Assembly: GCA_964236585.1 (NCBI GenBank)
Contig: CAXSFE010000007.1
Coordinates: forward strand, 1 to 60,414
Direction: 5' to 3'
DNA length: 60,414 bases
From: CAXSEF01 sp964236585
Lineage (GTDB): Bacteria; Pseudomonadota; Alphaproteobacteria; Acetobacterales; Acetobacteraceae
Each line of letters opens with the position of its first letter. Within the stretch, counting starts at the first letter, position 1. This document shows positions 1 through 13,210 of this stretch, piece by piece. Below the pieces are notes generated by a model, which searched no databases, was not told the origin of the DNA, and saw nothing but the letters and a program-made list of their open reading frames with translations. A program made the translations under genes and the position numbers.

Positions 1-2322
<2,322 letters not shown>

Positions 2323-2650
2323 CCGTGGTATGTTGCGGCCGAATTGCCTGTGCTGCGCACTCTGGCTCGCCTCGGATCGGTGGCGGAAACGCGGCTGGGC
2401 GCCGAGATGGCGCCGGATCGCTCCACCATGGGCCGCAACCTCGCCGCTCGAGCGGCGAGGTCTGGTGCGCATTGCGGCGGGCGTGTCGGGCGCGCGCGAG
2501 CGCGTCGCTGCGATCACCGCCTTCGGTGAGGCCGCTGTCGAGGCTGCGCTTTCCGCGTGGCGCGCAGTGCAGGACCGGCTCGCCCTGTCGGTGCCGCCGA
2601 CAGCGATCGACGCGCCTGCCCGCCAGATTGCCGCCCTGCGCGAGGCCTGA
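2323..2650 (+). pseudogene. MarR-family transcriptional regulator remnant (truncated and frameshifted)
   Basis: Two adjacent frames together read as the wing-helix half of a MarR regulator. The frame from 2323 gives ELPVLRTLARLGSVAETRLG followed by APDRSTMGRNLAA. After a frame change at about 2449-2452 the next frame gives LERRGLVRIAAGVSGARERV, then ITAFGEAAVEAALSAWRAVQ. Joined, this matches the family pattern of a DRST recognition helix, LERRGLV, the wing and a C-terminal helix. A two-base loss in the run gccgctcgag would explain the shift. The N-terminal dimerisation helix is absent because the fragment begins directly after the gyrB stop. It is probably non-functional. A sequencing error could explain the frameshift but not the missing N-terminus. 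Confidence 0.68.
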
Positions 2651-2679
2651 ACCTCCATCCATTCCTGAAGGACAATGCC

Positions 2680-3060
2680 ATGCCGTTCGCCCGCATCGAC
2701 CTCGTCCAGGGAAAGCCAGCCGCGTATCGCCGCACCATCGGCGACGTCGTCTACCAGGCCATGGTCGACGTGCTGAAGGCACCGGTGGACGACCGCTTCC
2801 AGGTCGTTCGCGAGCATTCGCAGGAGAACCACGTCGCAGACCCGACGTATCTCGGCATCCAGCGCACGGCGGAGTGCGTGTTCATCCAGCTCACCCTTGT
2901 CGGCGGGCGAACGGTCGAGCAGAAGAAAGGCTTCTACAAGGCCGTGGCCGACGGACTGCACGAGCGTCTCGGTCTGCGACGCGAGGACGTGTTCATCCAC
3001 CTCGTCGAGGTGCCAAAGGAGAACTGGTCGTTCGGCAATGGCGAGGCCCAGTATGCCTGA
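2680..3060 (+). CDS. tautomerase-family protein
   Basis: Small protein of 126 residues of the tautomerase (4-oxalocrotonate tautomerase/MSAD) superfamily. The start at MPFARIDLVQGK puts Pro2 at the N-terminus after methionine removal, which is the catalytic base of the family. The body (RRTIGDVVYQAMVDVL, ENHVADPTYLGIQRT, QKKGFYKAVADGLHERLGL, DVFIHLVEVPKENWSFGNGEAQY) is typical of the longer single-chain members. A longer reading from 2557 would run through the MarR remnant and bury Pro2, so it was rejected. The substrate cannot be told. The protein is cytoplasmic and has no evident operon partner. Confidence 0.85.
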   Translation: MPFARIDLVQGKPAAYRRTIGDVVYQAMVDVLKAPVDDRFQVVREHSQENHVADPTYLGIQRTAECVFIQLTLVGGRTVEQKKGFYKAVADGLHERLGLRREDVFIHLVEVPKENWSFGNGEAQYA

Positions 3061-3371
3061 GCGCCTCGTGCCATGGTGCGCACGCAGACCGGCGACCATG
3101 CGGGGGCGTCCGTCTCCGCAGGTGCGGTGTGCCTGCTCGCTGCGGTCGCGGTGCCGTTCATCGGCCGCGGGCGCGACAGCCCGGCGCAGGATCTCGCGCA
3201 AGCCGGCGCGACGGCCCGAAGACGGTGTTCCGGCCAGCGGCCATCTCCGGTTTTCCGTCTCGGCACGAGACGTCGACCGTCGGCCAGGGTCCTGATGACT
3301 GAAGCGGCCACACGCAAATCCGGTGATCCGGACCGGGCGAAACGGTCGTCCAGTGTGTCGGCCTTTGGGTG
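3061..3371 (+). other. intergenic stretch without a recognisable gene
   Basis: No reading frame here on either strand shows a family signature, and the open frames look compositional in this GC-rich DNA. The stretch leads into repeat copy A1. Confidence 0.5.
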
Positions 3372-3599
3372 ATGTCTCAGTTTGAAAGGCCAGGGCTCTG
3401 CCCTGGACCCGCCAGGCGAAGGTGGCCAGAGGTTCCAACGATCCGCTTGGATCGTTGGAAAAGGCCACCGGAGGGAGCCGCCCCTGGACCGGCCTCCTTA
3501 AGTCCAGGTTTCCAAAGGCTCGGCTTTTGGCGGGGTCTCCGCTTTCAAGCATTGGGGGCAGAGCCCCTGGCCTTTCCTCCCGCATTCAAATTGAGACAT
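3372..3599. repeat. intergenic repeat family A, copy A1, with 15-bp terminal inverted repeats
   Basis: The element is bounded by ATGTCTCAGTTTGAA at 3372-3386 and TTCAAATTGAGACAT at 3585-3599, which are inverted copies with one mismatch. The interior holds the family A hairpins (GGGCTCTGCCC type, then CCAGG...CCTGG type). A second palindromic unit centred on TTCCAACGATCC gctt GGATCGTTGGAA sits inside one of these hairpins. It is MITE-like. Only this copy shows the outer terminal repeats. Confidence 0.85.
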
Positions 3600-3625
3600 G
3601 ACCGGCCGTGGTGACCGTGTGACGG

Positions 3626-6442
<2,817 letters not shown>

Positions 6443-6796
6443 CTCGGCTCTCCTGCGTCCTACCTGGCGGGGTCTTCAGCAGACCGGATGCTGGCCCGAA
6501 GGCAACCCCTGTTCGCTACCATGCGAGCGACCGGTTGAGCGAACCCGTTCCCGTCCCGGGCGAACGCCCCCTGCGGAGTGGGCCGCCTGAAGCCCGCACG
6601 ATCGCGTGCGAGGCCGGACATCGGCCATGCCGGGCGCGGGATGCGCCAGCCCGCGAGTCACGGTTCAGCGGCTGCGGGCCACGGTGCCTTCGTGAGAGCG
6701 GCATGGCTCTGTTTCGTCGCGACGGCAGCGCGGCGGTCCCGTCGTCGCAGGACCGGGCAGAACGCTGCCGCGCCCCGCCCGCCTCCCAGCCCATGC
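6443..6796. other. intergenic stretch between the kinase and the IS6 remnant
   Basis: No supported gene was found. It may include the degraded end of the transposase remnant, since frames continue without similarity past the last recognisable motif near 6800. No inverted terminal repeat pair could be matched by eye. Confidence 0.45.
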
Positions 6797-7354
6797 ACAC
6801 GGTCCGGGAACGGAAGAGGCTGCGCAGGTCGCCATGGTCTCTGCAGGCGCGACGAGCGGCGTCGTGGCTCCTGACATCGCGCATACGTCGGACGCCTCCC
6901 TCGATGCTGCGACGGTCGTGCTCCAGCCGGTTGCTCAGGCGGGTGCCGGTGCGGTGTCGGGCCGTCCTGACCAGCACGGTGCGGGTCGCCCTCGGGTGGG
7001 AGGCGTGGCCATCCGTCGTCACCTGATGCGGACGAAAGCCCATAGTCGCCTGGGCCGGACGGAAGACCGCCTTGGCCGCCTTCATGTCGCGGTGCCCGAT
7101 CAGCATCGCATCGATCAGGCTGCCGTCCGATCGAATGCCCGATACAGGTGGTTCCGGCAGCCATGGATCTTCAGGTCGGTGTCGTCGATATGTCGGCTCA
7201 TGCCGCAACGGCGCGGCGTGCTGTGTCGGTGCTTGCGCAGCGCGTCGCCGATCACCGGCAGCAGCTTCGCCTCCGGGTCTCGAACGGCCTCGCGACTCAC
7301 CTCGATCCCGCGCGGCGCCACGATCTTGCTCAAGCCGCGAAGCGTCAGCCGGCA
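6797..7354 (-). pseudogene. IS6-family (DDE) transposase remnant, frameshifted
   Basis: Read leftward, the upstream part (7354 to about 7130) gives RLTLRGLSKIVAPRGIEVS, then REAVRDPEAKL and HIDDTDLKIHG, ending CRNHLYRAFDR. These match the N-terminal DDE region of IS6/IS240 transposases. After a frame change near 7126-7135 the other frame gives DGSLIDAMLIGHRDMKAAKA, QVTTDGHASHPRAT and NRLEHDRRSIEG, then RMRDVRSHDAAR. The family's catalytic D/D/E spacing is partly visible (TTDGH and the RLEHDRR helix). The frameshift and altered residues show decay. It marks the left border of the accessory island. Confidence 0.78.
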
Positions 7355-7614
7355 GCGAGGCCGCCGGGCGCCGCGCGCCGTGACCTCTCAGCGCTCCGAC
7401 ACCGCAGCCGAACCACAGCAAACGTGACGCATCTCAGTGACGCGCCTGCCGCCATCAGAGGCGACGCTCCGTCAGACTCCCGGCGGCCAGCACACCCGTC
7501 GTTGGCGTGACGGCTGACGGGGCCGCCGCGATGACCCGAAGTCCACACACGGCGCCGAGTGTGCCGCCGCAACCCTATCCCGGCGCCAATCCGTTGTTAC
7601 GCGTACAAGCCTAC

Positions 7615-7644
7615 TTGACACCGACGTTCTTATGTCCGGACATA
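7615..7644 (+). promoter_or_regulatory. promoter -35 with perfect 14-bp operator-like palindrome
   Basis: A consensus -35 TTGACA occupies 7615-7620. A perfect palindrome TATGTCCGGACATA lies at 7631-7644, over the expected -10 region about 85 bases upstream of the TonB receptor start. HutC-type GntR proteins bind palindromes with a GTC..GAC core such as GTCTAGAC, and a HutC-type regulator is encoded at 12259-12999. The assignment to that regulator is inference. Confidence 0.55.
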
Positions 7645-7726
7645 TGTGCGGTGATCTGACAGTCGTGGCCGTCTCAGGATGGGACGTTGCGCATATGATC
7701 GTTACGGTTCGGTGGAGGCGATCGGA

Positions 7727-10198
7727 ATGCGTGCTTGTTCCCCCTGTTTCAACGCTGCCACGCTCGCCATCCTGGTCGCGGCTGGCGTTCCGCCGGCGTG
7801 GGCACAGTCCGGGCCGGCTGCGGACGCGGCGCAGTCACCCTCCAGCGACGCCAACCCGACGAGTGTCGCCTCGCCGACCACGCCGCGGCCGCGTCGCACG
7901 GCCAAGCGGCCCGCCGGACCGGCAAAGACCAGCACGGCGAAGACGACCACGAAGTCCGTGGCCGCCACCGCTGCGTCCGTCGACACGGCCGGCATCGCGA
8001 TCGAGGAGGTCAAGGTCACGGCGCAGCGCCGTGAACAACGCCTGCAGGACGTGCCGGTCGCCGTCTCGGTCTTTACCGGCGCGCAGCTTGCGCGCCAGCA
8101 GACCACCAACACCGATGAGCTCATCCGCTTGGTTCCCAACACCAGCGGCGGCAACAATGTCGGCTTTGCGGACGCGAACACCTACTTTATCCGCGGCCTC
8201 GGACAGACGGAAACGTTCACGACGTTCGAGCCGCAGGTCGGAACCTACGTCAACGACATCTACATCAGCCGCCAGAACGACAACAACTTCGCCCTGTTCG
8301 ACCTGCAGAACATCCAGGTGCTGCGCGGGCCGCAGGGAACGCTGTTCGGGCGCAACAACACCGGCGGCGCCATCGTCGTCACGCTCAACCCGCCAACCCC
8401 CAATTTCGGCGGCTTCCTCGAGGAGAGTGGCGGCGGCCGGTCGCGCTCGAGCACGCGCGGATCCGTGGACATCCCGCTCAGCGACGAGGTGCTCACCAAG
8501 ACGTCGGTGTTCGGCATCACCGACAACGGCTACGTCAAGGACGTCACCACCGGCCAGGAGCTGAATGACGTTCACGACGTCGGCGTGCGCGAGGCCGTCA
8601 GGCTGACGCCGAAGAACAGCAACATCATCTGGGACCTCTCGGCGGACTACTCGGACAACGTCGGCACCAACGTGCTCAACGAGCCCGACAGCAACAACAA
8701 CCGCATCGCCTACACGGGCTTTCGCACGGACGGCAACCTGGACGGCCTGCTGACAGGCGAGAAGGCAGGCTTTGGCCAAGGCGCTGACGTCAAGAGCTAC
8801 GGCGCTGCGTCCGACTTCGCGATGTTCTTTGACAACAGCAACCTTCACGTCATAACGGGCTATCGCGGCTTCAAGCAAAGCTCGTCGATCGACTTCCCCG
8901 ATAGTCAGTTCGGCCCTCTCGTGCCCGATGATCAGGACAGCATCGGCCAGTTCGCGCTCGGCGAGGTCGTGCTCGGCAACGAGTACACCCAGGAGGTCAA
9001 GTGGAACTCGCAGATCGGATCGCGGATCAACTACACGGCTGGCATCTACTATCTGTATGAGACGGACGAGACGAACTACGGAGCGGCTGGTTTTCTTCCG
9101 GCGGTGGTGCCGTTCCCGATCGTCTTTGGCGACGAGACCTTTCGCAACACCACCAACTCGATCGCTGCCTACGGTCAGGGCGACTACAACATCATCGGCG
9201 GGCTGACCGCCACGGCGGGCCTGCGCTACACGCTGGAGCACAAGACGCTGCAGATCTCGCCGAATCGGCCGGCGACGTCCGGACTCGCGAACATCCTTGA
9301 AACGCCTTTCAGCACCGTCGACGTCAACCGCGCCGGCTACCCGACGACGCTGCAGAGCGACGTCGTGACACCACGCTTCGCCCTGCAGTACAGGTTCGAT
9401 CCAGCCTGGACGACCTACGCGTCTGCGACAAAAGGCTTCCAGGGCGGAGGCTGGAACTCGCTGGCGTTTTCTGCCGGCACGTTCAACAATTTCGGCATCG
9501 AAAAAGTCTGGTCGTATGAGACCGGGCTGCACTATGCGCCGCCGGGTGGCCGCTTCCGGGCCGATGCCAACGTCTTCCTGGAGGAGGTCGCGCATTACCA
9601 GCTGCTGTCGACATCTCCGGTGCCGGGCAACTTCACGACCCAGAACGCGGCTGGCTTCGAGGACTACGGCTTCGAGGGCGACCTTGCCTGGATCCCGCGT
9701 CGAGACCTGACGCTGTCCGCGTCGCTCGGACTGCAGAAGGGAAGCTACAACAACCCGGCGGCCAACGTCGCCGCCCAGCTGAGAAGCTGCGTGACCGGCC
9801 GCCAGACGCACAACGCAGCGCTCGTTGCGGCCAATTGCGGCTCCGGCATCGTCAATGACAACGGCAGCCTGGCAGGGCCCGCCAACCTGCCGTCCGCAAC
9901 GGTCGCGTTGACCGGCACTTACGTGTGGCGGTTGCCGGGCTTCACGCTGTCGCCATCTGGCGGCCTGCAGGTCGCTGGTCGGCAGAACGTTGACATCTCC
10001 GGCACCTCCGGCGGGTCCGATCCCGCCTACGTGACTGTCGATGGCGGCGTCACCTTCAAGATGAACGGCGCACCGTGGACGTTCACCGCGGAATGCCGGA
10101 ACTGCGCCATGCAGAACTACGGGGTGTCATACCTGTTCGGTCACAAATACTACAACGACCCTGGCATCTGGGACGTACGCCTTGACTATAAGTTCTAG
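7727..10198 (+). CDS. TonB-dependent outer-membrane receptor
   Basis: Outer-membrane beta-barrel transporter of 823 residues energised by TonB-ExbBD. The ATG at 7727 is chosen because GGAGG precedes it and a signal peptide follows (hydrophobic core ATLAILVAAGVPPAWAQ). A Pro/Thr/Lys-rich linker of about 60 residues comes next, then a TonB-box-like IEEVKVTAQRR. The plug domain has LQDVPVAVSVFTGAQL, YFIRGLGQTET and QVLRGPQGTLFGRNNTGGAI. A 22-strand-type barrel ends in the aromatic residue of VRLDYKF. The subtype is that of catabolic receptors in alphaproteobacteria rather than siderophore receptors. It is the first gene of the island, next to MaoC and acyl-CoA dehydrogenase genes, so it probably imports the island's substrate. 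Codon choice is visibly less GC-biased than in the flanks. Confidence 0.93.
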   Translation: MRACSPCFNAATLAILVAAGVPPAWAQSGPAADAAQSPSSDANPTSVASPTTPRPRRTAKRPAGPAKTSTAKTTTKSVAATAASVDTAGIAIEEVKVTAQRREQRLQDVPVAVSVFTGAQLARQQTTNTDELIRLVPNTSGGNNVGFADANTYFIRGLGQTETFTTFEPQVGTYVNDIYISRQNDNNFALFDLQNIQVLRGPQGTLFGRNNTGGAIVVTLNPPTPNFGGFLEESGGGRSRSSTRGSVDIPLSDEVLTKTSVFGITDNGYVKDVTTGQELNDVHDVGVREAVRLTPKNSNIIWDLSADYSDNVGTNVLNEPDSNNNRIAYTGFRTDGNLDGLLTGEKAGFGQGADVKSYGAASDFAMFFDNSNLHVITGYRGFKQSSSIDFPDSQFGPLVPDDQDSIGQFALGEVVLGNEYTQEVKWNSQIGSRINYTAGIYYLYETDETNYGAAGFLPAVVPFPIVFGDETFRNTTNSIAAYGQGDYNIIGGLTATAGLRYTLEHKTLQISPNRPATSGLANILETPFSTVDVNRAGYPTTLQSDVVTPRFALQYRFDPAWTTYASATKGFQGGGWNSLAFSAGTFNNFGIEKVWSYETGLHYAPPGGRFRADANVFLEEVAHYQLLSTSPVPGNFTTQNAAGFEDYGFEGDLAWIPRRDLTLSASLGLQKGSYNNPAANVAAQLRSCVTGRQTHNAALVAANCGSGIVNDNGSLAGPANLPSATVALTGTYVWRLPGFTLSPSGGLQVAGRQNVDISGTSGGSDPAYVTVDGGVTFKMNGAPWTFTAECRNCAMQNYGVSYLFGHKYYNDPGIWDVRLDYKF

Positions 10199-10291
10199 CC
10201 GCCGCCACGTTCACGGCTGGTGCTTGCACGTAGGTTGGCGGTGCTGGCGCCGCTCTTCTCCCGTTTCCTCGATACTAGGCAAGATGGTCAC

Positions 10292-10810
10292 ATGCAGGGT
10301 TCGAAGCAGGTCGGACCGCAGCGCTACCGCGAGACGTTCGGGCGAAGCTTCGAGGATTTCACGGTGGGCGACATCTATGAGCACCGTCCCGGCAAGACGA
10401 TCACCGAGTACGACAACCACGCCTTCACGCTCCTGTCGATGAATCAGCATCCGATCCACTTCGATGCCCTCTTCGCGGCGTCTTCGGAGTTCAAGCGCAA
10501 TATCGTGGTCAGCCCCTACACGCTGGCGCTGCTGATGGGCATGAGCGTCACCGATGTCAGCTACAAGGCGCTGGCCAATCTCGGCATGGACGAGGTGCGC
10601 TTCACTGCGCCCGTCTTTGCCGGCGACACGCTCTATGCGCACTCCGAAGTGCTGAGCAAGCGGGTCTCCGCCAGCAGGCCGAACCAGGGTGTCGTCAGCG
10701 TGCGCACTGTCGGCGTGAATCAGGACGGAGTCATGATCTGCACCTTTGTCCGGAGCATGCTGATCCCATTTCGTGGCCATGCCGTCGAGGACAGGAGTGC
10801 GCAATATTGA
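10292..10810 (+). CDS. MaoC-like (hot-dog fold) dehydratase
   Basis: Protein of 172 residues of the MaoC/R-hydratase family, which adds water across enoyl-CoA double bonds. The hydratase signature is YDNHAFTLLSMNQHPIHFDA, matching the usual D..N..H motif of hydratase 2. The region VRFTAPVFAGDTLYAHSEVL is the second conserved block. Close relatives by pattern act on mesaconyl-CoA, itaconyl-CoA or methylmalyl-CoA type substrates. The ATG at 10292 starts just before the conserved RYRETFGRSFEDFTVGD. An upstream ATG at 10220 adds 24 unconserved residues. The stop overlaps the start of the acyl-CoA dehydrogenase, so the two are co-translated. Confidence 0.85.
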   Translation: MQGSKQVGPQRYRETFGRSFEDFTVGDIYEHRPGKTITEYDNHAFTLLSMNQHPIHFDALFAASSEFKRNIVVSPYTLALLMGMSVTDVSYKALANLGMDEVRFTAPVFAGDTLYAHSEVLSKRVSASRPNQGVVSVRTVGVNQDGVMICTFVRSMLIPFRGHAVEDRSAQY

Positions 10811-12015
10811 GCCCCGACATGCCGAGTCCGGTTGCTGAAACGACGGCCGGCGACGAGGCGATCATACTGGATGCAGTCGACCGCTGGCTCGCCCGGTCGG
10901 TGCGCCCATATGCCGCCGCACTCGAGCATGATGACGTCTACCCGGCCGAGATGGTCGAGCAGATGCGTGACCTGGGCCTGTTCGGCGCGACCATCTCGCC
11001 GGACTTCGGCGGCCTTGGCCTGCCTGCGTCGACCTATGCCAAGGTGGTGACGCTGATCAGCGAGACGTGGATGTCCCTGACCGGGATCTTCAACTCGCAT
11101 CTGCTGATGGCGGCGATCATAGAGAAGTCTGGCACCGCCGCACAGCAGGCGCTGTGGCTGCCGCGGCTGGCCGCCGGCGACATACGCGGCAGCCTGGGCC
11201 TCACGGAGGCGAACGCCGGCACCGACCTCGGTGCGATCCAGACGCGTGCCCGGCGAACCGATCGTGGGACCTATGTCATCGACGGCACGAAGACCTGGAT
11301 CTCGAACGGCATCGAAGGCAGTGCGGTCGCACTCCTCGCCCGCACCGACCCCGACCGTTCCGCCAGGCATCGCGGCCTGTCGATGTTCATCGTGCCGAAA
11401 GTCGACCCGGACACCGGCGCGCCGCTGGTCGGCTACCGCACCGGACGCAAGATCGAGAAGCTCGGCTACAAGGGAATCGACAGCGCCGAGCTGATCTTCG
11501 ACGGCGTCGAGGTGGACGCTGATCGCCACCTCGTCGGCGGCGAGGAGGGACGAGGGTTCTACATGGCTGTCGGCGGCCTGGAGCTCGGCCGCATCAACGT
11601 CGCGGCGCGTGCGGTGGGCCTCGCGCGCCGCGCCCTTCAGGAAAGCGTCGCCTACGCCCAGCATCGCCACAGCTTCGGCAAACCGATCTGCGAGCACCAG
11701 GCGATACAGCTCAAGCTGGGCGACATGGCGAGCAAGGTCCGTGCGTCCGAGCTTCTCGTGGCCGATGCCGCGGCCAGCTACGACCGCGGGCAGCGCTGCG
11801 ACATGGAGGCCGGGATTGCGAAGTATTTCGCGTCCGAGACGGCCGTCGAGGTGACGCTTGAGGCGATGCGCATCTTCGGCGGCTATGGCTACAGCAAGGA
11901 GTATCCGATAGAGCGGCTCTACCGCGACGCGCCGCTGATGTGCATCGGCGAGGGCACCAACGAGATGCAGCGCATCATCATCGCGCGCCAGCTTGTCGCC
12001 CGCAATCCGATCTAG
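10807..12015 (+). CDS. acyl-CoA dehydrogenase
   Basis: FAD-dependent acyl-CoA dehydrogenase, 402 residues, introducing an alpha-beta double bond into a CoA thioester. The N-terminal helical domain is followed by LGLTEANAGTDLGAIQT and KTWISNG of the beta domain. The C-terminal domain has QHRHSFGKPICEHQAIQLKL, MRIFGGYGYSKEYPIERLYR and the catalytic glutamate region CIGEGTNEMQRIIIARQL. A TTG at 10807 overlaps the preceding stop, and an ATG at 10819 is an alternative. With the adjacent MaoC it forms an oxidation-hydration pair. Its TAG stop lies at the boundary of repeat B1. Confidence 0.93.
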   Translation: MSPDMPSPVAETTAGDEAIILDAVDRWLARSVRPYAAALEHDDVYPAEMVEQMRDLGLFGATISPDFGGLGLPASTYAKVVTLISETWMSLTGIFNSHLLMAAIIEKSGTAAQQALWLPRLAAGDIRGSLGLTEANAGTDLGAIQTRARRTDRGTYVIDGTKTWISNGIEGSAVALLARTDPDRSARHRGLSMFIVPKVDPDTGAPLVGYRTGRKIEKLGYKGIDSAELIFDGVEVDADRHLVGGEEGRGFYMAVGGLELGRINVAARAVGLARRALQESVAYAQHRHSFGKPICEHQAIQLKLGDMASKVRASELLVADAAASYDRGQRCDMEAGIAKYFASETAVEVTLEAMRIFGGYGYSKEYPIERLYRDAPLMCIGEGTNEMQRIIIARQLVARNPI

Positions 12016-12236
12016 AGGGCGTCATGAGTCCCGCAACAGCTCCTTATCCGGAAAGGATAGCAAGAACCTTCTTTTTCTGAAGAAAAAGAAGCAAAAAGAC
12101 TTTGCCCATGAGGTCCTGGCCGCACGGGCAGGTCCGGACCCATGGGGGAAGTTCTTTGGTTCTTTCTTTCAAGAAAGAACGTGCCTTCTTCCTGTTGCGA
12201 GGCACGAAGTCGGGCCTGCAGGTTCATGACACCCTC
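12015..12236. repeat. AT-rich MITE-like repeat family B, copy B1
   Basis: The ends are GAGGGCGTCATGAGTC (12015-12030) and GGTTCATGACACCCTC (12221-12236), which are inverted relatives of each other (13 of 16). Two perfect 10-bp stem palindromes lie inside: CTTCTTTTTC/GAAAAAGAAG with loop TGAA, and GTTCTTTCTT/AAGAAAGAAC. There is no coding content. The left end shares its first base with the acyl-CoA dehydrogenase stop. Confidence 0.88.
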
Positions 12237-12258
12237 CAGACAACCTTTGCCACGGTTC

Positions 12259-12999
12259 CTACCCGTCGGCGTCAGCCGAGCGGTTGTAGCTCATCGTGTA
12301 AGTGAAGCGGTTTGCCGGATGAACGCTGTCGCTGATCAGATAGAGCCTCTCGTCCTGGTCGAAGTACCTGCGCAACATGCGCAGTGCGGGTGCGGCCGCT
12401 GTGGCGCGCAGAGCTCTTGCCTGACGCGTCGTGAGCGATGCGGCGGTGATCTCCTGCTCGACCCGGCACGTCGTGATCGCGCTCGTCCGCTCGATCACCT
12501 GGCTGAACGCCTCGATGCGTCGTTCCAGGGCGGCTCGGGTCGGTGCGCAATCGCGTCGCACCAGGGCCGTCGTCGCGGCCACCGGCAGGTCGGAAGACCC
12601 GCGCAGGCCCTCGACGAGAATCCAGTCTGCGGCCCTTAGTTCGAGCCGGCGGGTCAGACGCGAGTCGCTGGCCGGACCATAGTGATCAATCGTCAGCTTG
12701 GCGTTGCGTGCGTAATGCAGCAGGTCCTGGAAGTTCTGCAGCGGCTGCACGTATGAAGGCGTCGGTGCACGCGCGATGACGACGGTGCCGACCCGACGGC
12801 GACGGCGTACCAGGCCGTTGTCGCTGAGTATGCGCAGTGCATCGCGTACGGTCTGGCGACAGACACCGTAATGCTGCGACAGCTCAATCTCGGTCGGCAA
12901 CAGGCTGCCAACCAGGTGCTCGCCCTTGGCGATCTCTTCCTGCAGCGAGTCCGCTATGCTCTTGTAGAGCGGATGCCGCTCGCGGCTGCCTATGAACAC
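12259..12999 (-). CDS. GntR-family regulator, HutC/UTRA subfamily
   Basis: Transcription factor of 246 residues. The N-terminal winged helix is HPLYKSIADSLQEEIAKGEH, then LPTEIELSQHYGVCRQTVRD and ALRILSDNGLVRRRRRVGT. A UTRA effector-binding domain follows (about residues 90-240), with the typical MLRRYFDQDERLYLIS segment near the end. A GTG start at 12999 is preceded by GGAGG and places the helix-turn-helix at the N-terminus. A longer reading to 13086 adds 29 unconserved residues. It sits divergent to the transporter gene and inside the catabolic island, so it is the obvious local regulator. The effector is probably a pathway intermediate, which is inference. Confidence 0.9.
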   Translation of the reverse strand: MFIGSRERHPLYKSIADSLQEEIAKGEHLVGSLLPTEIELSQHYGVCRQTVRDALRILSDNGLVRRRRRVGTVVIARAPTPSYVQPLQNFQDLLHYARNAKLTIDHYGPASDSRLTRRLELRAADWILVEGLRGSSDLPVAATTALVRRDCAPTRAALERRIEAFSQVIERTSAITTCRVEQEITAASLTTRQARALRATAAAPALRMLRRYFDQDERLYLISDSVHPANRFTYTMSYNRSADADG

Positions 13000-13210
13000 G
13001 TTCCCTCCTCCAGGCGTTCGACGCCCTTGATTGTTTCCCTCAGTCGTAGGCCGTTCAGCGACCGTCGCGCTCAATAAATTTGGCATCGAACGCGTCAGCT
13101 CGGTTGCCGGTCGGCCACCGCAGCGTCTAGGCTAATTGTCCAGTCCTATTCGCCTGCCGAGTGCCATCATCTACCAGCGACCGAGTCAAGCTCTCATAGA
13201 GGATGTTAAG

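Noticed and set aside
12080..12185. AT-rich palindromes of family B as ordinary intrinsic terminators
   Set aside because: They recur with conserved flanks and terminal inverted repeats in four unrelated places and have no consistent T-tract, so a mobile repeat explains them better.
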